Shown: positions 35,365 to 43,604, numbered from the stretch's first letter. The stretch: DNA of 64,000 nt from JAFAXA01 sp963777325 (GCA_963777325.1 CAVZQE010000009.1:1-64000); one strand, 5' to 3'. Notes: generated by a model from the sequence alone, not told the origin. Made by a program: numbers and translations.

Positions 35365-35520
35365 GTCCGGCGATGACTCCTGGGGAATCTCGCCTATCGG
35401 GCGAGCGGGAACCGGCCTGGGCGGCGATACTCAGGCCGCTTTCACGCCCGCGCAACCGGGTCGGCCACGATCCCGCGTGTTAGGATCGCACGCACGCACC
35501 ACGTCCAGCGAGGTACAGCG

Positions 35521-36771
35521 ATGCCGGCTTCCTGCCCCCAAGCGATGGCTCCGAAATGGGCGACGCTGACCAGCCACCGCGCCTGGCTTCTCCAGCAGGC
35601 GGACAACCTGTTTTCCTTCTTTGAGAGGGCGAGCATCAACCCGCTCGGCGGCTTCCACGAGCTTGACGAGCAGGGCAGGCCGATGCCGCCCGGCCGTTCT
35701 CCTGCCCGCCAACTCCACGCCACGACGCGGATGGTGCATTGCTTCGCACTGGCCCAGTTGCTCGGCCGCCCCGGCGCCGCCGAGATCGTCGATCACGGCA
35801 TGTCGTTCCTGTGGGAAGGGCACCGCGACGCCGCACAGGGCGGCTATCTCCAGGGCGTCGGCGACGAGGGGCCGACCGACGACACGAAGCAGGCGTACGG
35901 CCATGCCTTCGTGCTGCTCGCCGCTTCAAGCGCCAAGGCGGCCGGCCACCGGGACGCCTGCCGGCTGCTCGCGGATGTCTCGACCGTGCTCCGGGAGCGC
36001 TTCTGGGAGGACACGCACGGCGCCGTCGCCGAGGAGTTCACCCGCGACTGGCGGAGCCTCGGCCAGTATCGCGGTCAGAACTCCAACATGCACCTCACCG
36101 AGGCGCTGATGGCCGCCTTCGAGGCGACCGGCGACAGCGATTATCTGCGCATGGCGGAGCGCGTCGCCGCGCTGATCGTGCGCAGGCACGCGGCCGAGAA
36201 CGGCTGGCGCCTACCCGAGCACTTCACCGCCGACTGGCAGCTCGACCGGACGTATTCCGGGAGCCCCATGTTCCGGCCGTACGGCACTACGCCGGGACAT
36301 TGGCTGGAATGGGCGCGGCTGCTGCTGCAATTGTGGGAACTGGGCGGCCGCGCGCAGGGCTGGATGCGCGAGTCGGCAATCGCGCTGTTCCGGCAGGCTA
36401 CCGCCGACGGCTGGGCCGAAAGCGGCGGCTTCTACTACACCCTGAACTGGGACGGATCGCCGCGTATCGCCGACCGGTACTGGTGGCCCTGCTGCGAGGG
36501 GATCGGCGCGGCCGCGTTCCTGAACGCGATCGAGGGCGACGCCGTGTATGAGGCGTGGTACCGCCGCATCTGGGACTTCACTGCGACCCACCTCATCGAC
36601 CGGGAGCATGGCGGCTGGCATCCTCAACTCGACAGCGATCTCCGACCAAACACCGGCCCGTTCTGGGGCAAGCCGGACATCTATCACGCGCTGCAAGCCT
36701 GCCTCATCCCCCTGTTGCCGACCAACGGAAGCATCGCGGCCGGCCTTCTGACGGCCGGCGTGAAGCTCTGA
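35521..36771 (+). CDS. AGE-family sugar isomerase (YihS/mannose isomerase-like)
   Basis: 416 residues, (alpha/alpha)6-barrel. GAGG precedes the ATG. Signatures: TRMVHCFALAQLLGRPGAAE, QAYGHAFVLLAASSA, the catalytic-site segments YRGQNSNMHLTEALMAAFEA and GTTPGHWLEWARLLL, WPCCEGIGAAAF and the C-terminal GKPDIYHALQACLIPLLP. The His in NMH, the His in PGHW and the His in DIYH match YihS-type aldose-ketose isomerases. Mannose to fructose is the most likely reaction; sulfoquinovose isomerisation is less likely because no sulfoquinovose genes are nearby. Confidence 0.85.
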   Translation: MPASCPQAMAPKWATLTSHRAWLLQQADNLFSFFERASINPLGGFHELDEQGRPMPPGRSPARQLHATTRMVHCFALAQLLGRPGAAEIVDHGMSFLWEGHRDAAQGGYLQGVGDEGPTDDTKQAYGHAFVLLAASSAKAAGHRDACRLLADVSTVLRERFWEDTHGAVAEEFTRDWRSLGQYRGQNSNMHLTEALMAAFEATGDSDYLRMAERVAALIVRRHAAENGWRLPEHFTADWQLDRTYSGSPMFRPYGTTPGHWLEWARLLLQLWELGGRAQGWMRESAIALFRQATADGWAESGGFYYTLNWDGSPRIADRYWWPCCEGIGAAAFLNAIEGDAVYEAWYRRIWDFTATHLIDREHGGWHPQLDSDLRPNTGPFWGKPDIYHALQACLIPLLPTNGSIAAGLLTAGVKL

Positions 36772-36819
36772 CTTAGACGGCCGGAGTTCGATGGCAGCCC
36801 CTTGATCCTCGGCCCCAGA

Positions 36820-36855
36820 CATCCATTTACCATCCAGTTGGATGGCGAATGGATG
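36820..36855. promoter_or_regulatory. Nested palindrome before the CopG regulator, probable operator
   Basis: Two perfect inverted repeats are nested: outer arms CATCCATT (36820-36827) and AATGGATG (36848-36855), inner arms CCATCCA (36830-36836) and TGGATGG (36839-36845), with 2-bp spacers between. The ATCCA/TGGAT half-site occurs four times. Ribbon-helix-helix proteins bind such arrays of short half-sites, often as autorepressors. The regulator starts 7 bp downstream, so this is a strong candidate operator. Confidence 0.6.
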
Positions 36856-36862
36856 GTGGAGC

Positions 36863-37282
36863 ATGTCGGGCAGCGTTTATGAGCTTCGGCCCAAGAGTTC
36901 GGAGAGCGAGAAGATCACGATCAATCTCGGCTACGTCGACCTCGGGCACATCGATCTGCTGGTGCAGGACGGGTTTTACTCCAACCGCACCGACTTTATC
37001 CGCACGGCGATCCGCAATCAGCTCGACCGCCACTCGGATGCATTGCGCAGGTCTGTCGCCCGAAAGACGATGGATATCGGCTTGCGCCACTTCAGCCGCG
37101 CCGACCTGGAAGCTCGGCGCGCGGCGGGCGAGACCCTGCAGATCCACGTCATCGGCTTGGCGAGCATCGCCCGGGACGTCACCCCGGAACTGGCCCGCGC
37201 CACGATCTCCTCGCTCTCGGTGCTCGGTTCCCTGCAGGCGAGTCCCGAAGTGCGGGCCGCGCTCGCCGACCGGATGCGGTAG
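36863..37282 (+). CDS. CopG-family ribbon-helix-helix transcriptional regulator
   Basis: 139 residues from the ATG at 36863; an in-frame ATG at 36842 lies inside the palindrome, so the later start is preferred, although no well-spaced ribosome site precedes it. The ribbon-helix-helix is SEKITINLGYVDLGHIDLLV then GFYSNRTDFIRTAIRNQLDR (about 12-52). The C-terminal part includes MDIGLRHFSRADLEARRAAG and LQIHVIGLASIARDVTPELA, conserved in this subfamily. The PHB depolymerase gene starts 33 bp after it in the same direction, so it may control depolymerase expression. Confidence 0.8.
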   Translation: MSGSVYELRPKSSESEKITINLGYVDLGHIDLLVQDGFYSNRTDFIRTAIRNQLDRHSDALRRSVARKTMDIGLRHFSRADLEARRAAGETLQIHVIGLASIARDVTPELARATISSLSVLGSLQASPEVRAALADRMR

Positions 37283-37315
37283 TCCCCGATCTCAACCTTT
37301 CCGACCCGAAAGTAT

Positions 37316-38464
37316 ATGGAAATGCGCGATTCAGATCAGCTCGCCTCCCGCGGGGCCAGCGCCCTGCGCCGTGTCCGGGAGGCCGCCGCGACGGTCCAGC
37401 GTACATTGCGGAGCAAGGACGGTCCGCTCGCCGGACTTCAGTCACTACTCGAGGATCGCATTCCGGCAGGTGCCGCCGGGTTGCGCGTGCCCGCTCCCGT
37501 GCAGGAACTGCTCGACCGGCTGAAGCGCGGCGAGCCGCCGATAGCCGAGCCCCGGCACGCGCGGCAGCCGGCGGTGCCGCCAGGCGCGCAGTTTCTCTCT
37601 CAGAACTTCGCCAACGCGGCTGGATCACGGCCGTACAAGCTGTACGTGCCGAGCGGATACCGGGGCAAGAAGGTGCCGCTGATCGTGATGCTGCACGGTT
37701 GCAGCCAGTCGCCCGACGATTTCGCCGCCGGCACCAGAATGAACGCCCTCGCCGAGACGCACACTCTCCTGGTCGCGTATCCCGGCCAGACCAGCGCCGC
37801 CAACCACGCCAGATGCTGGAACTGGTTCAACGCCGGCGACCAGCAGCGCGGTCGGGGCGAGCCCTCGATCATCGCCGGGATTACCCGTCAGGTCATGGAT
37901 GCGTATGCCGTCGACCCACGCCGGGTCTATGCTGCGGGCCTGTCGGCCGGCGGCGCCGAGGCCGCGATCATGGCCGCCTGCTACCCGGACCTATACGCCG
38001 CCGTCGGCGTGCATTCGGGCCTAGCCTGCGGCGCGGCGAGCGACGTCGCCTCGGCTTTCACGGCCATGCGGCAGGGCGGCGGACGCGGGCCGAGATCGGC
38101 GCGGCCGACGGGCGTCCCGGCACGGGATCTGGTGCCCGCAATCGTCTTTCACGGCGACCAGGACGGCACCGTCCATTGCGCGAACGGCGACGAGATCATC
38201 GCCCACGCCGCTTCCGTTCTGCCGCTGACGAAACGGGTCGAGACGGGCCGGGCGGAAGGCGGCCACGCCTATCGCCGCACCCTGCACGCCAACCGTCGTG
38301 GCGACATCGTGCTGGAGCAATGGCTGGTGCACGGCCAGGGCCACGCCTGGTCCGGCGGCAGTCCCGACGGCAGCTACACCGACCCGCGCGGCCCGGATGC
38401 CTCGGCCGAGATGCTGCGGTTCTTCATGGCGCACCCGATGGCTCCAGCGCGCAAAGAAGCTTAG
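37316..38464 (+). CDS. Polyhydroxybutyrate depolymerase (PHB depolymerase family esterase)
   Basis: 382 residues. A 90-residue N-terminal segment without a clear signal peptide precedes an alpha/beta hydrolase domain. PLIVMLHGCSQSPDDFAAGT (oxyanion region), the lipase box GLSAGGAEAAIMA with nucleophile Ser210, FHGDQDGTVHCANG (acid, Asp281 or 283) and GQGHAWSGGSPDGSYTDP (His343) complete the triad. It hydrolyses short-chain polyhydroxyalkanoates or related esters. It follows the CopG gene by 33 bp. Lack of a signal peptide favours an intracellular or unusually exported enzyme. Confidence 0.87.
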   Translation: MEMRDSDQLASRGASALRRVREAAATVQRTLRSKDGPLAGLQSLLEDRIPAGAAGLRVPAPVQELLDRLKRGEPPIAEPRHARQPAVPPGAQFLSQNFANAAGSRPYKLYVPSGYRGKKVPLIVMLHGCSQSPDDFAAGTRMNALAETHTLLVAYPGQTSAANHARCWNWFNAGDQQRGRGEPSIIAGITRQVMDAYAVDPRRVYAAGLSAGGAEAAIMAACYPDLYAAVGVHSGLACGAASDVASAFTAMRQGGGRGPRSARPTGVPARDLVPAIVFHGDQDGTVHCANGDEIIAHAASVLPLTKRVETGRAEGGHAYRRTLHANRRGDIVLEQWLVHGQGHAWSGGSPDGSYTDPRGPDASAEMLRFFMAHPMAPARKEA

Positions 38465-38548
38465 GGAGGACAGATGCGCTCTGGCCGCGCCGGTTCGTGC
38501 TCTAGCCGCTCGACACTGCCGGAATCCGCACCTCTTATGGACTCCCCT

Positions 38549-39190
38549 TCAGGTCGATGCTGACGCCTTCTTGCCCGAGGCTAAGTCGGTCGCCTGTGCC
38601 TGGGCACCATTGATGTCAAACACGTTTGATTGGATAACGTGCACAAAGCCTCCCCCTCCATCGCTTGCCACGAGGACGTCACCGATTTGACGTTCGATCG
38701 GCCCGCTTCCGCTGCTAATGTCGTACGCGACTTGCACAGCCTGGTTGGGCGTGAACCCAATCCCTTCAACCTCTATAAATACCGCCCCCGCGTCTGGATA
38801 TTCCTGCAGGCTGATGGACGGGGTTGGGGGCCTGCGGCACATCGTGCGGAAGGACGAAGTCGAAGCCGGCCGATTGATGACCATTGCCCGCAGGGCAGAC
38901 TCCGTTGTTGGGGTAGCCGTCAAAAAACAGTGCCTCGCATTTAGTGCAGAATCGCCAAGCTGACTGCGTATTCGGTGTTTCGGGCACGTCGTGCGGAAGA
39001 GCAAAGATGAAGCCGCTCGATTGGTGGCCGTTGCCCGCAGGGCACCTCCCCTTATTCGCGAAGCCATTGAAGAACATTTCGCTGCACTGCCCGGAAATTC
39101 TTCTGATGGAGACCTTCCGCATTCGACGACACCCCATCGGTCGTCCGGCCACCGTCTCCTTTGCAGGAGAGCCCAGTGCGCCGACGTGAT
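38549..39190 (-). pseudogene. Zinc-ribbon repeat protein with C-terminal beta domain, frameshifted
   Basis: The upstream frame has two near-identical repeats of about 46 residues: QCSEMFFNGFANKGRCPAGN-GHQSSGFIFALPHDVPE and FCTKCEALFFDGYPNNGVCP-AGNGHQSAGFDFVLPHDVPQ. CxxC plus a later Cys and His suggest a small zinc ribbon. The second frame continues SLQEYPDAGAVFIEVEGIGF, TPNQAVQVAYDIS and VLVASDGGGGFVHVI to the stop at 38549. The frames join at a G run at 38826-38830 (one extra G). The first repeat has lost its first Cys, and upstream sequence belongs to an IS5 remnant, so the N-terminus is probably destroyed. Function unknown. Confidence 0.6.
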
Positions 39191-39239
39191 TTGCCTCACA
39201 CACAAGCCAAAAACCGTAGGAGACCACCAAAGCCGGTCC

Positions 39240-39480
39240 TTCGTTGGCGGCCCGCATCGGCATAAGCCGGTTGCACGAACGGCAACTCGGACGCGACGCC
39301 CGCAGCAGCGGCTCGGCGCCATGACGGTCCTAGATCTCAGCTGCGGCGTTCGGCTTGAGCGCCCGGCTATCCGTGTCCACCATCGCGTGTCGCTTGCGTC
39401 CTTGATCTTCTTGCCCATCGCAGCCTCGCGCGCCGCCGCTCGTCAGTCGCTCGGGAGAATGCACCGCTCCCGCCGGCCGA
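39240..39480 (-). pseudogene. IS5-family transposase remnant
   Basis: Read on the minus strand with frame changes, this stretch gives ERLTSGGARGCDGQEDQ, GRKRHAMVDTDSRALK, then DRHGAEPLLRASR. This matches the ESGGPRGYDAGKKIKGRKRH-AMVDTDGRALK-DRDGA-PLLRASR core of IS5-family transposases, including the catalytic VDTDG segment. There is a frameshift around the GKKIK position and an in-frame stop before DRHGA. Only about 80 codons remain. It directly abuts the zinc-ribbon protein gene. Confidence 0.6.
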
Positions 39481-39633
39481 GACCCGCCGGCTGATAGCGA
39501 TTCCTCGTTTCGAGCGAATACTCCGCGCGAATAAAGCCGGGCCTTCCTCAGTCATTCACGCAGCAACCATCCGGTTGCAGTGATGAAGGCACCCGAAGCC
39601 ACAGGGCAAGGTGCCTGCGACATGGAGGCACCA

Positions 39634-40020
39634 ATGGCACGCGCAACCTCAGCAGCCGCAGCCGGGCTCACGCTCTTTCTTTGCGGTGGCGCAATGGCCG
39701 AGAGCAACAATCTGGCGTCCGTCGAAACACCGCCGACGCCGCGCCTGCTCCTCGGCGGCGGCGCCGCCGCCGAGGGCGGGAGCGAGTCCTATCCTTCCTT
39801 CGTGGCTTCGCAATCCGTACCCGTAACCGCCGGCACGGATCTTCTGCTGCCCACCAACGGCAGCGAGGGCCCTGCCCAGACCGCCGCGTCGCTGCCGCCG
39901 GGATTTTCGGAAGGCACCCTGGCATACGCGCAGGCGCAGTTGCTCGCCCGCTTCATGGCCGAGCGCGAAGCACGCGCGCGTTTCGCCGCCCGTCCGCAGA
40001 CCAAGGCTAGTCCAGGCTGA
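39634..40020 (+). CDS. Secreted Ala-rich hypothetical protein
   Basis: 128 residues from the ATG at 39634, chosen for GGAG six bases upstream; earlier in-frame ATGs at 39580 and 39622 exist. A signal peptide (ARATSAAAAGLTLFLCGGAMA) is followed by low-complexity sequence (TPRLLLGGGAAAEGGSE) and a helical C-terminus (LAYAQAQLLARFMAEREARA). No known domain. It is 66 bp before the metallophosphoesterase and may belong to the same unit. Confidence 0.55.
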   Translation: MARATSAAAAGLTLFLCGGAMAESNNLASVETPPTPRLLLGGGAAAEGGSESYPSFVASQSVPVTAGTDLLLPTNGSEGPAQTAASLPPGFSEGTLAYAQAQLLARFMAEREARARFAARPQTKASPG

Positions 40021-40086
40021 GCACGGGCGGGAATAACCGGTTCCCTTCGACGGCTTGTATCCGAGCTCCCAGGGAAGAAGAACTTC

Positions 40087-41067
40087 ATGGACAACGTGGA
40101 AACTCTCCCGGCTTCCGACGACGCGTACCGCGCGCGCAAAGCGGGTCTCGAGCGGCGCGGTCTGCTCAAATGCATGGTCTGGGCCGGCACGGGCGTGCTC
40201 TGGACGGTGAGCGGCGGCGTGCCGCATTCGAGGCTGCTCAGCGCCAGCGCGGCCGCGACCGAGGACGCGCCACCACTCGGCGGCCTCAGCTTCGTGCAGA
40301 TCAGCGACAGCCACATCGGCTTCGCCAACGCGCCGAACACCGATACGTCCGGCACGCTGCGCGAGGCGATCGGCCTCGTGAACCGGCTCAAGGGCGACGC
40401 CTCGCTCATGATCCATACCGGCGACGTGAGCCAGCTTTCCAAGGCCGCCCAGTTCGACACGGCCGAGCAGATCATTCGTGAATCCAAGCTCGATACGCAC
40501 TACGTCCCGGGCGAGCACGACGTGCTTGTCGATGACGGGCGGCCGTTCTTCGAACGCTTCACGCGCGGCGCGGCGCGGGGTTGGTACAGCTTCGATCAGC
40601 AGGGCGTGCATTTCGTCGGCCTCAACAACGTGCAGGATCTGAAGGCCGGCGGGCTCGGCAATCTGGGCTCGGAGCAGCTGATCTGGCTGCAACGCGACCT
40701 CGCGGACCGTCCTGCGAGCCAGCCGATCGTCGTGTTCGCGCACGTCCCGCTGTGGACGGTCAGCCAGGAATGGGGCTGGGGCACGGATGACGGAGCGCAG
40801 GCGCTCGCCTTTTTGCGCCGGTTCGGATCGGTGACCGTGCTCAACGGGCACATCCATCAGATCATGCAGAAGGTCGAGGGGAACGTCGCGTTCCATACCG
40901 CCTGTTCGACGGCGTTCCCGCAGCCCGCGCCAGGCACGGCCGCTTCGCCCGGTCCGATCAAGGATCTGCCGACGGGCCGGCTGCGCTCGACCCTGGGCGT
41001 GACACGGGTCGTGCAAATCCAGGGCCGTTCCGGCCTCGCCATCATCGACACGCCGCTCGGCGCCTAA
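40087..41067 (+). CDS. Periplasmic metallophosphoesterase
   Basis: 326 residues. ERRGLLKCMVWAGTGVLW (RR at 23-24) is a Tat-like signal. Calcineurin-type motifs: FVQISDSHIGFANA (Asp, His), MIHTGDVSQLS, YVPGEHDVLVDD (GNHD altered to GEHD), FAHVPLWTVSQEW and LNGHIHQIMQ. The GNHD Asn to Glu change is notable because this residue normally bridges metal chemistry. Exported phosphodiesterase or phosphatase is likely; substrate unknown. It is followed 27 bp later by the cupredoxin gene, and these two with the ECF sigma pair recur as a unit in related bacteria, from memory. Confidence 0.8.
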   Translation: MDNVETLPASDDAYRARKAGLERRGLLKCMVWAGTGVLWTVSGGVPHSRLLSASAAATEDAPPLGGLSFVQISDSHIGFANAPNTDTSGTLREAIGLVNRLKGDASLMIHTGDVSQLSKAAQFDTAEQIIRESKLDTHYVPGEHDVLVDDGRPFFERFTRGAARGWYSFDQQGVHFVGLNNVQDLKAGGLGNLGSEQLIWLQRDLADRPASQPIVVFAHVPLWTVSQEWGWGTDDGAQALAFLRRFGSVTVLNGHIHQIMQKVEGNVAFHTACSTAFPQPAPGTAASPGPIKDLPTGRLRSTLGVTRVVQIQGRSGLAIIDTPLGA

Positions 41068-41094
41068 CCACGCCCGCACAAAGGAGAGCCGCAC

Positions 41095-41433
41095 ATGCCG
41101 CAACACAGCTTTCTCGCCGCCGCCCTGCTCGGCGGTCTCTTGGCCGCAGCCGCGCTGCCCGCGCGTGCGCAGGATACGCAGGTCACGATTGACAATTTCA
41201 CCTTCTCGCCCGCTGAAATCAGGGTGCAGGCAGGCACGCGCGTGACCTGGACCAACCGGGACGACATACCGCATACCGTTACGGACAGCGTCAACCCGCG
41301 CGTATTCAAGTCCTCGCCATTGGATACGGGTGAAACTTTCACTTTCGCTTTTGATAAGCCCGGCGCATACCACTATTTCTGTTCCCTGCATCCGCATATG
41401 CAGGGAACGGTGGTCGTGGAAGCAGGAAGCTAG
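41095..41433 (+). CDS. Cupredoxin (amicyanin/plastocyanin-like copper protein)
   Basis: 112 residues with AGGAG-like GGAGAG upstream. Signal peptide LAAALLGGLLAAAALPARA, then a type-1 copper fold: VTIDNFTFSPAEIRVQAGTR, VTWTNRDDIPHTV (His60), and YHYFCSLHPHMQGTVVVE with Cys96, His99 and Met102 as remaining ligands. It should be a periplasmic electron carrier or copper-binding protein. It lies between the metallophosphoesterase and the ECF sigma factor. Confidence 0.9.
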   Translation: MPQHSFLAAALLGGLLAAAALPARAQDTQVTIDNFTFSPAEIRVQAGTRVTWTNRDDIPHTVTDSVNPRVFKSSPLDTGETFTFAFDKPGAYHYFCSLHPHMQGTVVVEAGS

Positions 41434-41518
41434 GCGACGATGACGAAGCGCCTACCCTCCTCTTCGTGACGCTGTCCGCGCCGCCCGTGGCAAGGGCGGC
41501 ACGGCAAGGGAGCCTGCC

Positions 41519-42088
41519 ATGAAATGGCGTCCTTCGGCCTTGCAGGAACGCCGGACGACACTGCCGGGCGCGACGGAGTTCGAGCGGGTCGTGCTGCCGC
41601 ATCTAGACGCGGCGCACAACCTCGCGCGCTGGCTCGTCGGCGACGCCGCTCTGGCCGAAGACATCGTGCAGGACTCGGCGATGCGCGCCCTGAGCTACTT
41701 CGGCTCGTACCGGGGCGGCGATGCGCGCGCGTGGTTTCTTCGGATCGTGCGCAATCTCTCCTACACCGCGCTCGCCGCGCGACAGCGCGCCGGAACCACA
41801 AGCCTGGATGGCGGAGCGGACGATGAGCATCCCGCGCTGCAAGTGCCGGATCCGGCGGACGATCCGGAAACGAGGCTGGCGCGCGGCGAGCGCGTCGCCC
41901 GCCTGCACCAAGCGCTGGCCGCCCTGCCACCTGAACTGCGCGAGTGCCTCGTCCTGCGTGAGCTGGAGGAGCTCTCGTACAAGGATCTGGCCCATGTGAC
42001 CGGCGTGCCGGTCGGAACGGTCATGTCGCGCCTTTGGCGGGCCCGGCAGGCGCTGATGAACAGCCAAGCGGAAGGACTGGCGCCATGA
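41519..42088 (+). CDS. ECF-family RNA polymerase sigma factor
   Basis: 189 residues. Region 2 spans about 22-85 (LDAAHNLARWLVGDAALAED, IVQDSAMRALSYFGSYRGGD, ARAWFLRIVRNLSY). Region 4 is about 125-180 with LHQALAALPPELRECLVLRE, LEELSYKDLAHVTGVPVGTV and MSRLWRARQAL. GGGAGCC upstream is a weak ribosome site. The stop overlaps the start of the anti-sigma gene by 4 bp. It likely responds to envelope or redox stress; the cupredoxin and phosphoesterase genes are candidate targets. Confidence 0.92.
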   Translation: MKWRPSALQERRTTLPGATEFERVVLPHLDAAHNLARWLVGDAALAEDIVQDSAMRALSYFGSYRGGDARAWFLRIVRNLSYTALAARQRAGTTSLDGGADDEHPALQVPDPADDPETRLARGERVARLHQALAALPPELRECLVLRELEELSYKDLAHVTGVPVGTVMSRLWRARQALMNSQAEGLAP

Positions 42089-42897
42089 ACAGCGACGCGT
42101 GCGCCGAGACGAGGCTGCTCGTTCAGGCCGAAGTGGACGGCGAGCTGTCTCCGGCCGAAGCGGCGCGGGTGGAGGCCCATCTCGGGCGATGCTCCGGCTG
42201 CGCGCAGGTTCAGGGGCAGCTCGTGAGCCTATCCGCACAGCTGCGTCGCGAGATGCCGTATTACGCGGCTCCGGAGACGCTCCAGGCGGCAATGCGGGCG
42301 CGCATCGCCGCGACTGCGGCGCCGGAAGATGGAAACGCGAACTCCTCACCAGACCCAGTTCGCCCGCCGTGGCGCCAACGCCTGTTCGATCTGCTGCCGA
42401 AAGCGGGCGCGCCGTTCGGCGCCGGCTTCGGCGTGGCCACAGGGCTTGCGCTCGCGCTCCTGCTCCTGGTCCCGCGCGGCGATAGCGACCTGCCGGATGC
42501 GGTGGTCGCGGACCACATCCGCGCGCTTCAGCCCGGTCACCTCATGGACGTGGTTTCGACCGACCAGCACACGGTCAAGCCGTGGTTCGACGGCCGGATC
42601 GACTTCGCCCCGCCCGTGAGGGATCTCAAGGCGGAGGGCTTTCCGCTCGCGGGCGGGCGGCTCGACTATCTGGACGGAAGGCCGGTAGCCGCGCTCGTGT
42701 ATCAGCGGCGCAAGCACATGATTGATCTCTTCGTGTGGCCCGAGCCCGGCAGCGCCGATCGCGCGCCAGCCGAGGACCGCCGCAACGGCTACAACGTGCT
42801 GCGCTGGAACCGGGACGGGATGGCGTTCTGGGCGGTGTCCGATCTCGACCCGCATGAGCTGGCCGATTTCGTCCGGCTCTGGCAGGCCGCCGGCTGA
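42085..42897 (+). CDS. Anti-sigma factor, zinc-finger type, membrane-anchored
   Basis: 270 residues. The N-terminal anti-sigma domain carries the ZAS motif His32-x3-Cys36-x2-Cys39 (EAHLGRCSGCAQV). A single membrane helix (GAGFGVATGLALALLLLVP, about 115-133) leads to a periplasmic C-terminal domain of about 135 residues with DHIRALQPGHLMDVVSTDQH, TVKPWFDGRIDFAPPVRDL and DLFVWPEPG. This is the usual layout for anti-ECF regulators that sense periplasmic signals. Start ATG overlaps the sigma stop (ATGA). Confidence 0.9.
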   Translation: MNSDACAETRLLVQAEVDGELSPAEAARVEAHLGRCSGCAQVQGQLVSLSAQLRREMPYYAAPETLQAAMRARIAATAAPEDGNANSSPDPVRPPWRQRLFDLLPKAGAPFGAGFGVATGLALALLLLVPRGDSDLPDAVVADHIRALQPGHLMDVVSTDQHTVKPWFDGRIDFAPPVRDLKAEGFPLAGGRLDYLDGRPVAALVYQRRKHMIDLFVWPEPGSADRAPAEDRRNGYNVLRWNRDGMAFWAVSDLDPHELADFVRLWQAAG

Positions 42898-42902
42898 CCG
42901 CG

Positions 42903-43604
42903 TCAGAACCGCTCCGTCCAGGGCCGCAATTCGACCTCCATCGACCAGGCGCTGCGCGGCTGGCGGAGGACGTCGAGATAGCTCTGGGCGATGGCGTCGG
43001 GATCGAGCGTGCTATCCGGCCGGTCCGCCGGGTCCGGGGAGCGCGCGCTCCGCACCGCTCCGTCGATCACGAAATGCGCGACATGGATGCCCTGCGGCCC
43101 GAGTTCGCGCGCGGCGCTCTGCCCGAGGCCCCGCAGCGCGAACTTGCCCATGGCAAACGGCGCGGAGTGAGCGAAGCCCTTGACGCCCGCCGTCGCGCCG
43201 GTGAGCAGGATCGCGCCCCGTCCGCGCGGGATCATCCGGCGGGCGGCTTGGCGCGCGACCAGAAAGCCGCCAAAGGCCGAGACTTCGACCGCCTTGCGCA
43301 CCGCCTCCGGGTCCAGCTCGGCAAGCGGCCCCCGCAGGCGGCCGCTTGCATTATAGACGACGATTTCGGGCTCCCCGAGCCGCGCATCGGCTTCGGCGAA
43401 CAATCGCTCGACCCCGCCCGGGTCGGCGGCGTCCACCGCGAAGCATTCCGCCCCGATCTCGTCCGCGAGTTGCGCGAGCTTGCCGGCGTCGCGCGCCGCC
43501 AGCCCGAGCCTGACGCCGGCGGCGGCCAGCGCGCGCGCGAGCGAGGCGCTGATGCCGGCGCCAGCGCCCACGATCAGTGCGGTCCCGTAGGGGATATCGG
43601 TCAT
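42903..43604 (-). CDS. SDR-family oxidoreductase with Tyr-to-Phe change
   Basis: 233 residues from the ATG at 43604, with GGAG upstream. Cofactor motif ALIVGAGAGISASLARALAA (TGxxxGxG-like), VVYNASGRLRGPL, and ILLTGATAGVKGFAHSAPF. The catalytic YxxxK is FxxxK here (Phe150, Lys154; FAMGKFALRGLGQS). SIHVAHFVIDGAV-type ending (IHVAHFVIDGAVRSA) marks a subfamily often seen with this Phe. Activity as a classical dehydrogenase is uncertain. It is convergent with the anti-sigma gene (5 bp gap). Confidence 0.8.
   Translation of the reverse strand: MTDIPYGTALIVGAGAGISASLARALAAAGVRLGLAARDAGKLAQLADEIGAECFAVDAADPGGVERLFAEADARLGEPEIVVYNASGRLRGPLAELDPEAVRKAVEVSAFGGFLVARQAARRMIPRGRGAILLTGATAGVKGFAHSAPFAMGKFALRGLGQSAARELGPQGIHVAHFVIDGAVRSARSPDPADRPDSTLDPDAIAQSYLDVLRQPRSAWSMEVELRPWTERF

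Noticed and set aside
33628..35376. 582-codon plus-strand ORF
   Set aside because: Antisense to the Na+/H+ antiporter, rich in Arg, His, Asp and Gln; no domain.
39649..41397. 582-codon minus-strand ORF
   Set aside because: Antisense to the secreted protein, metallophosphoesterase and cupredoxin, all of which have clear family motifs.
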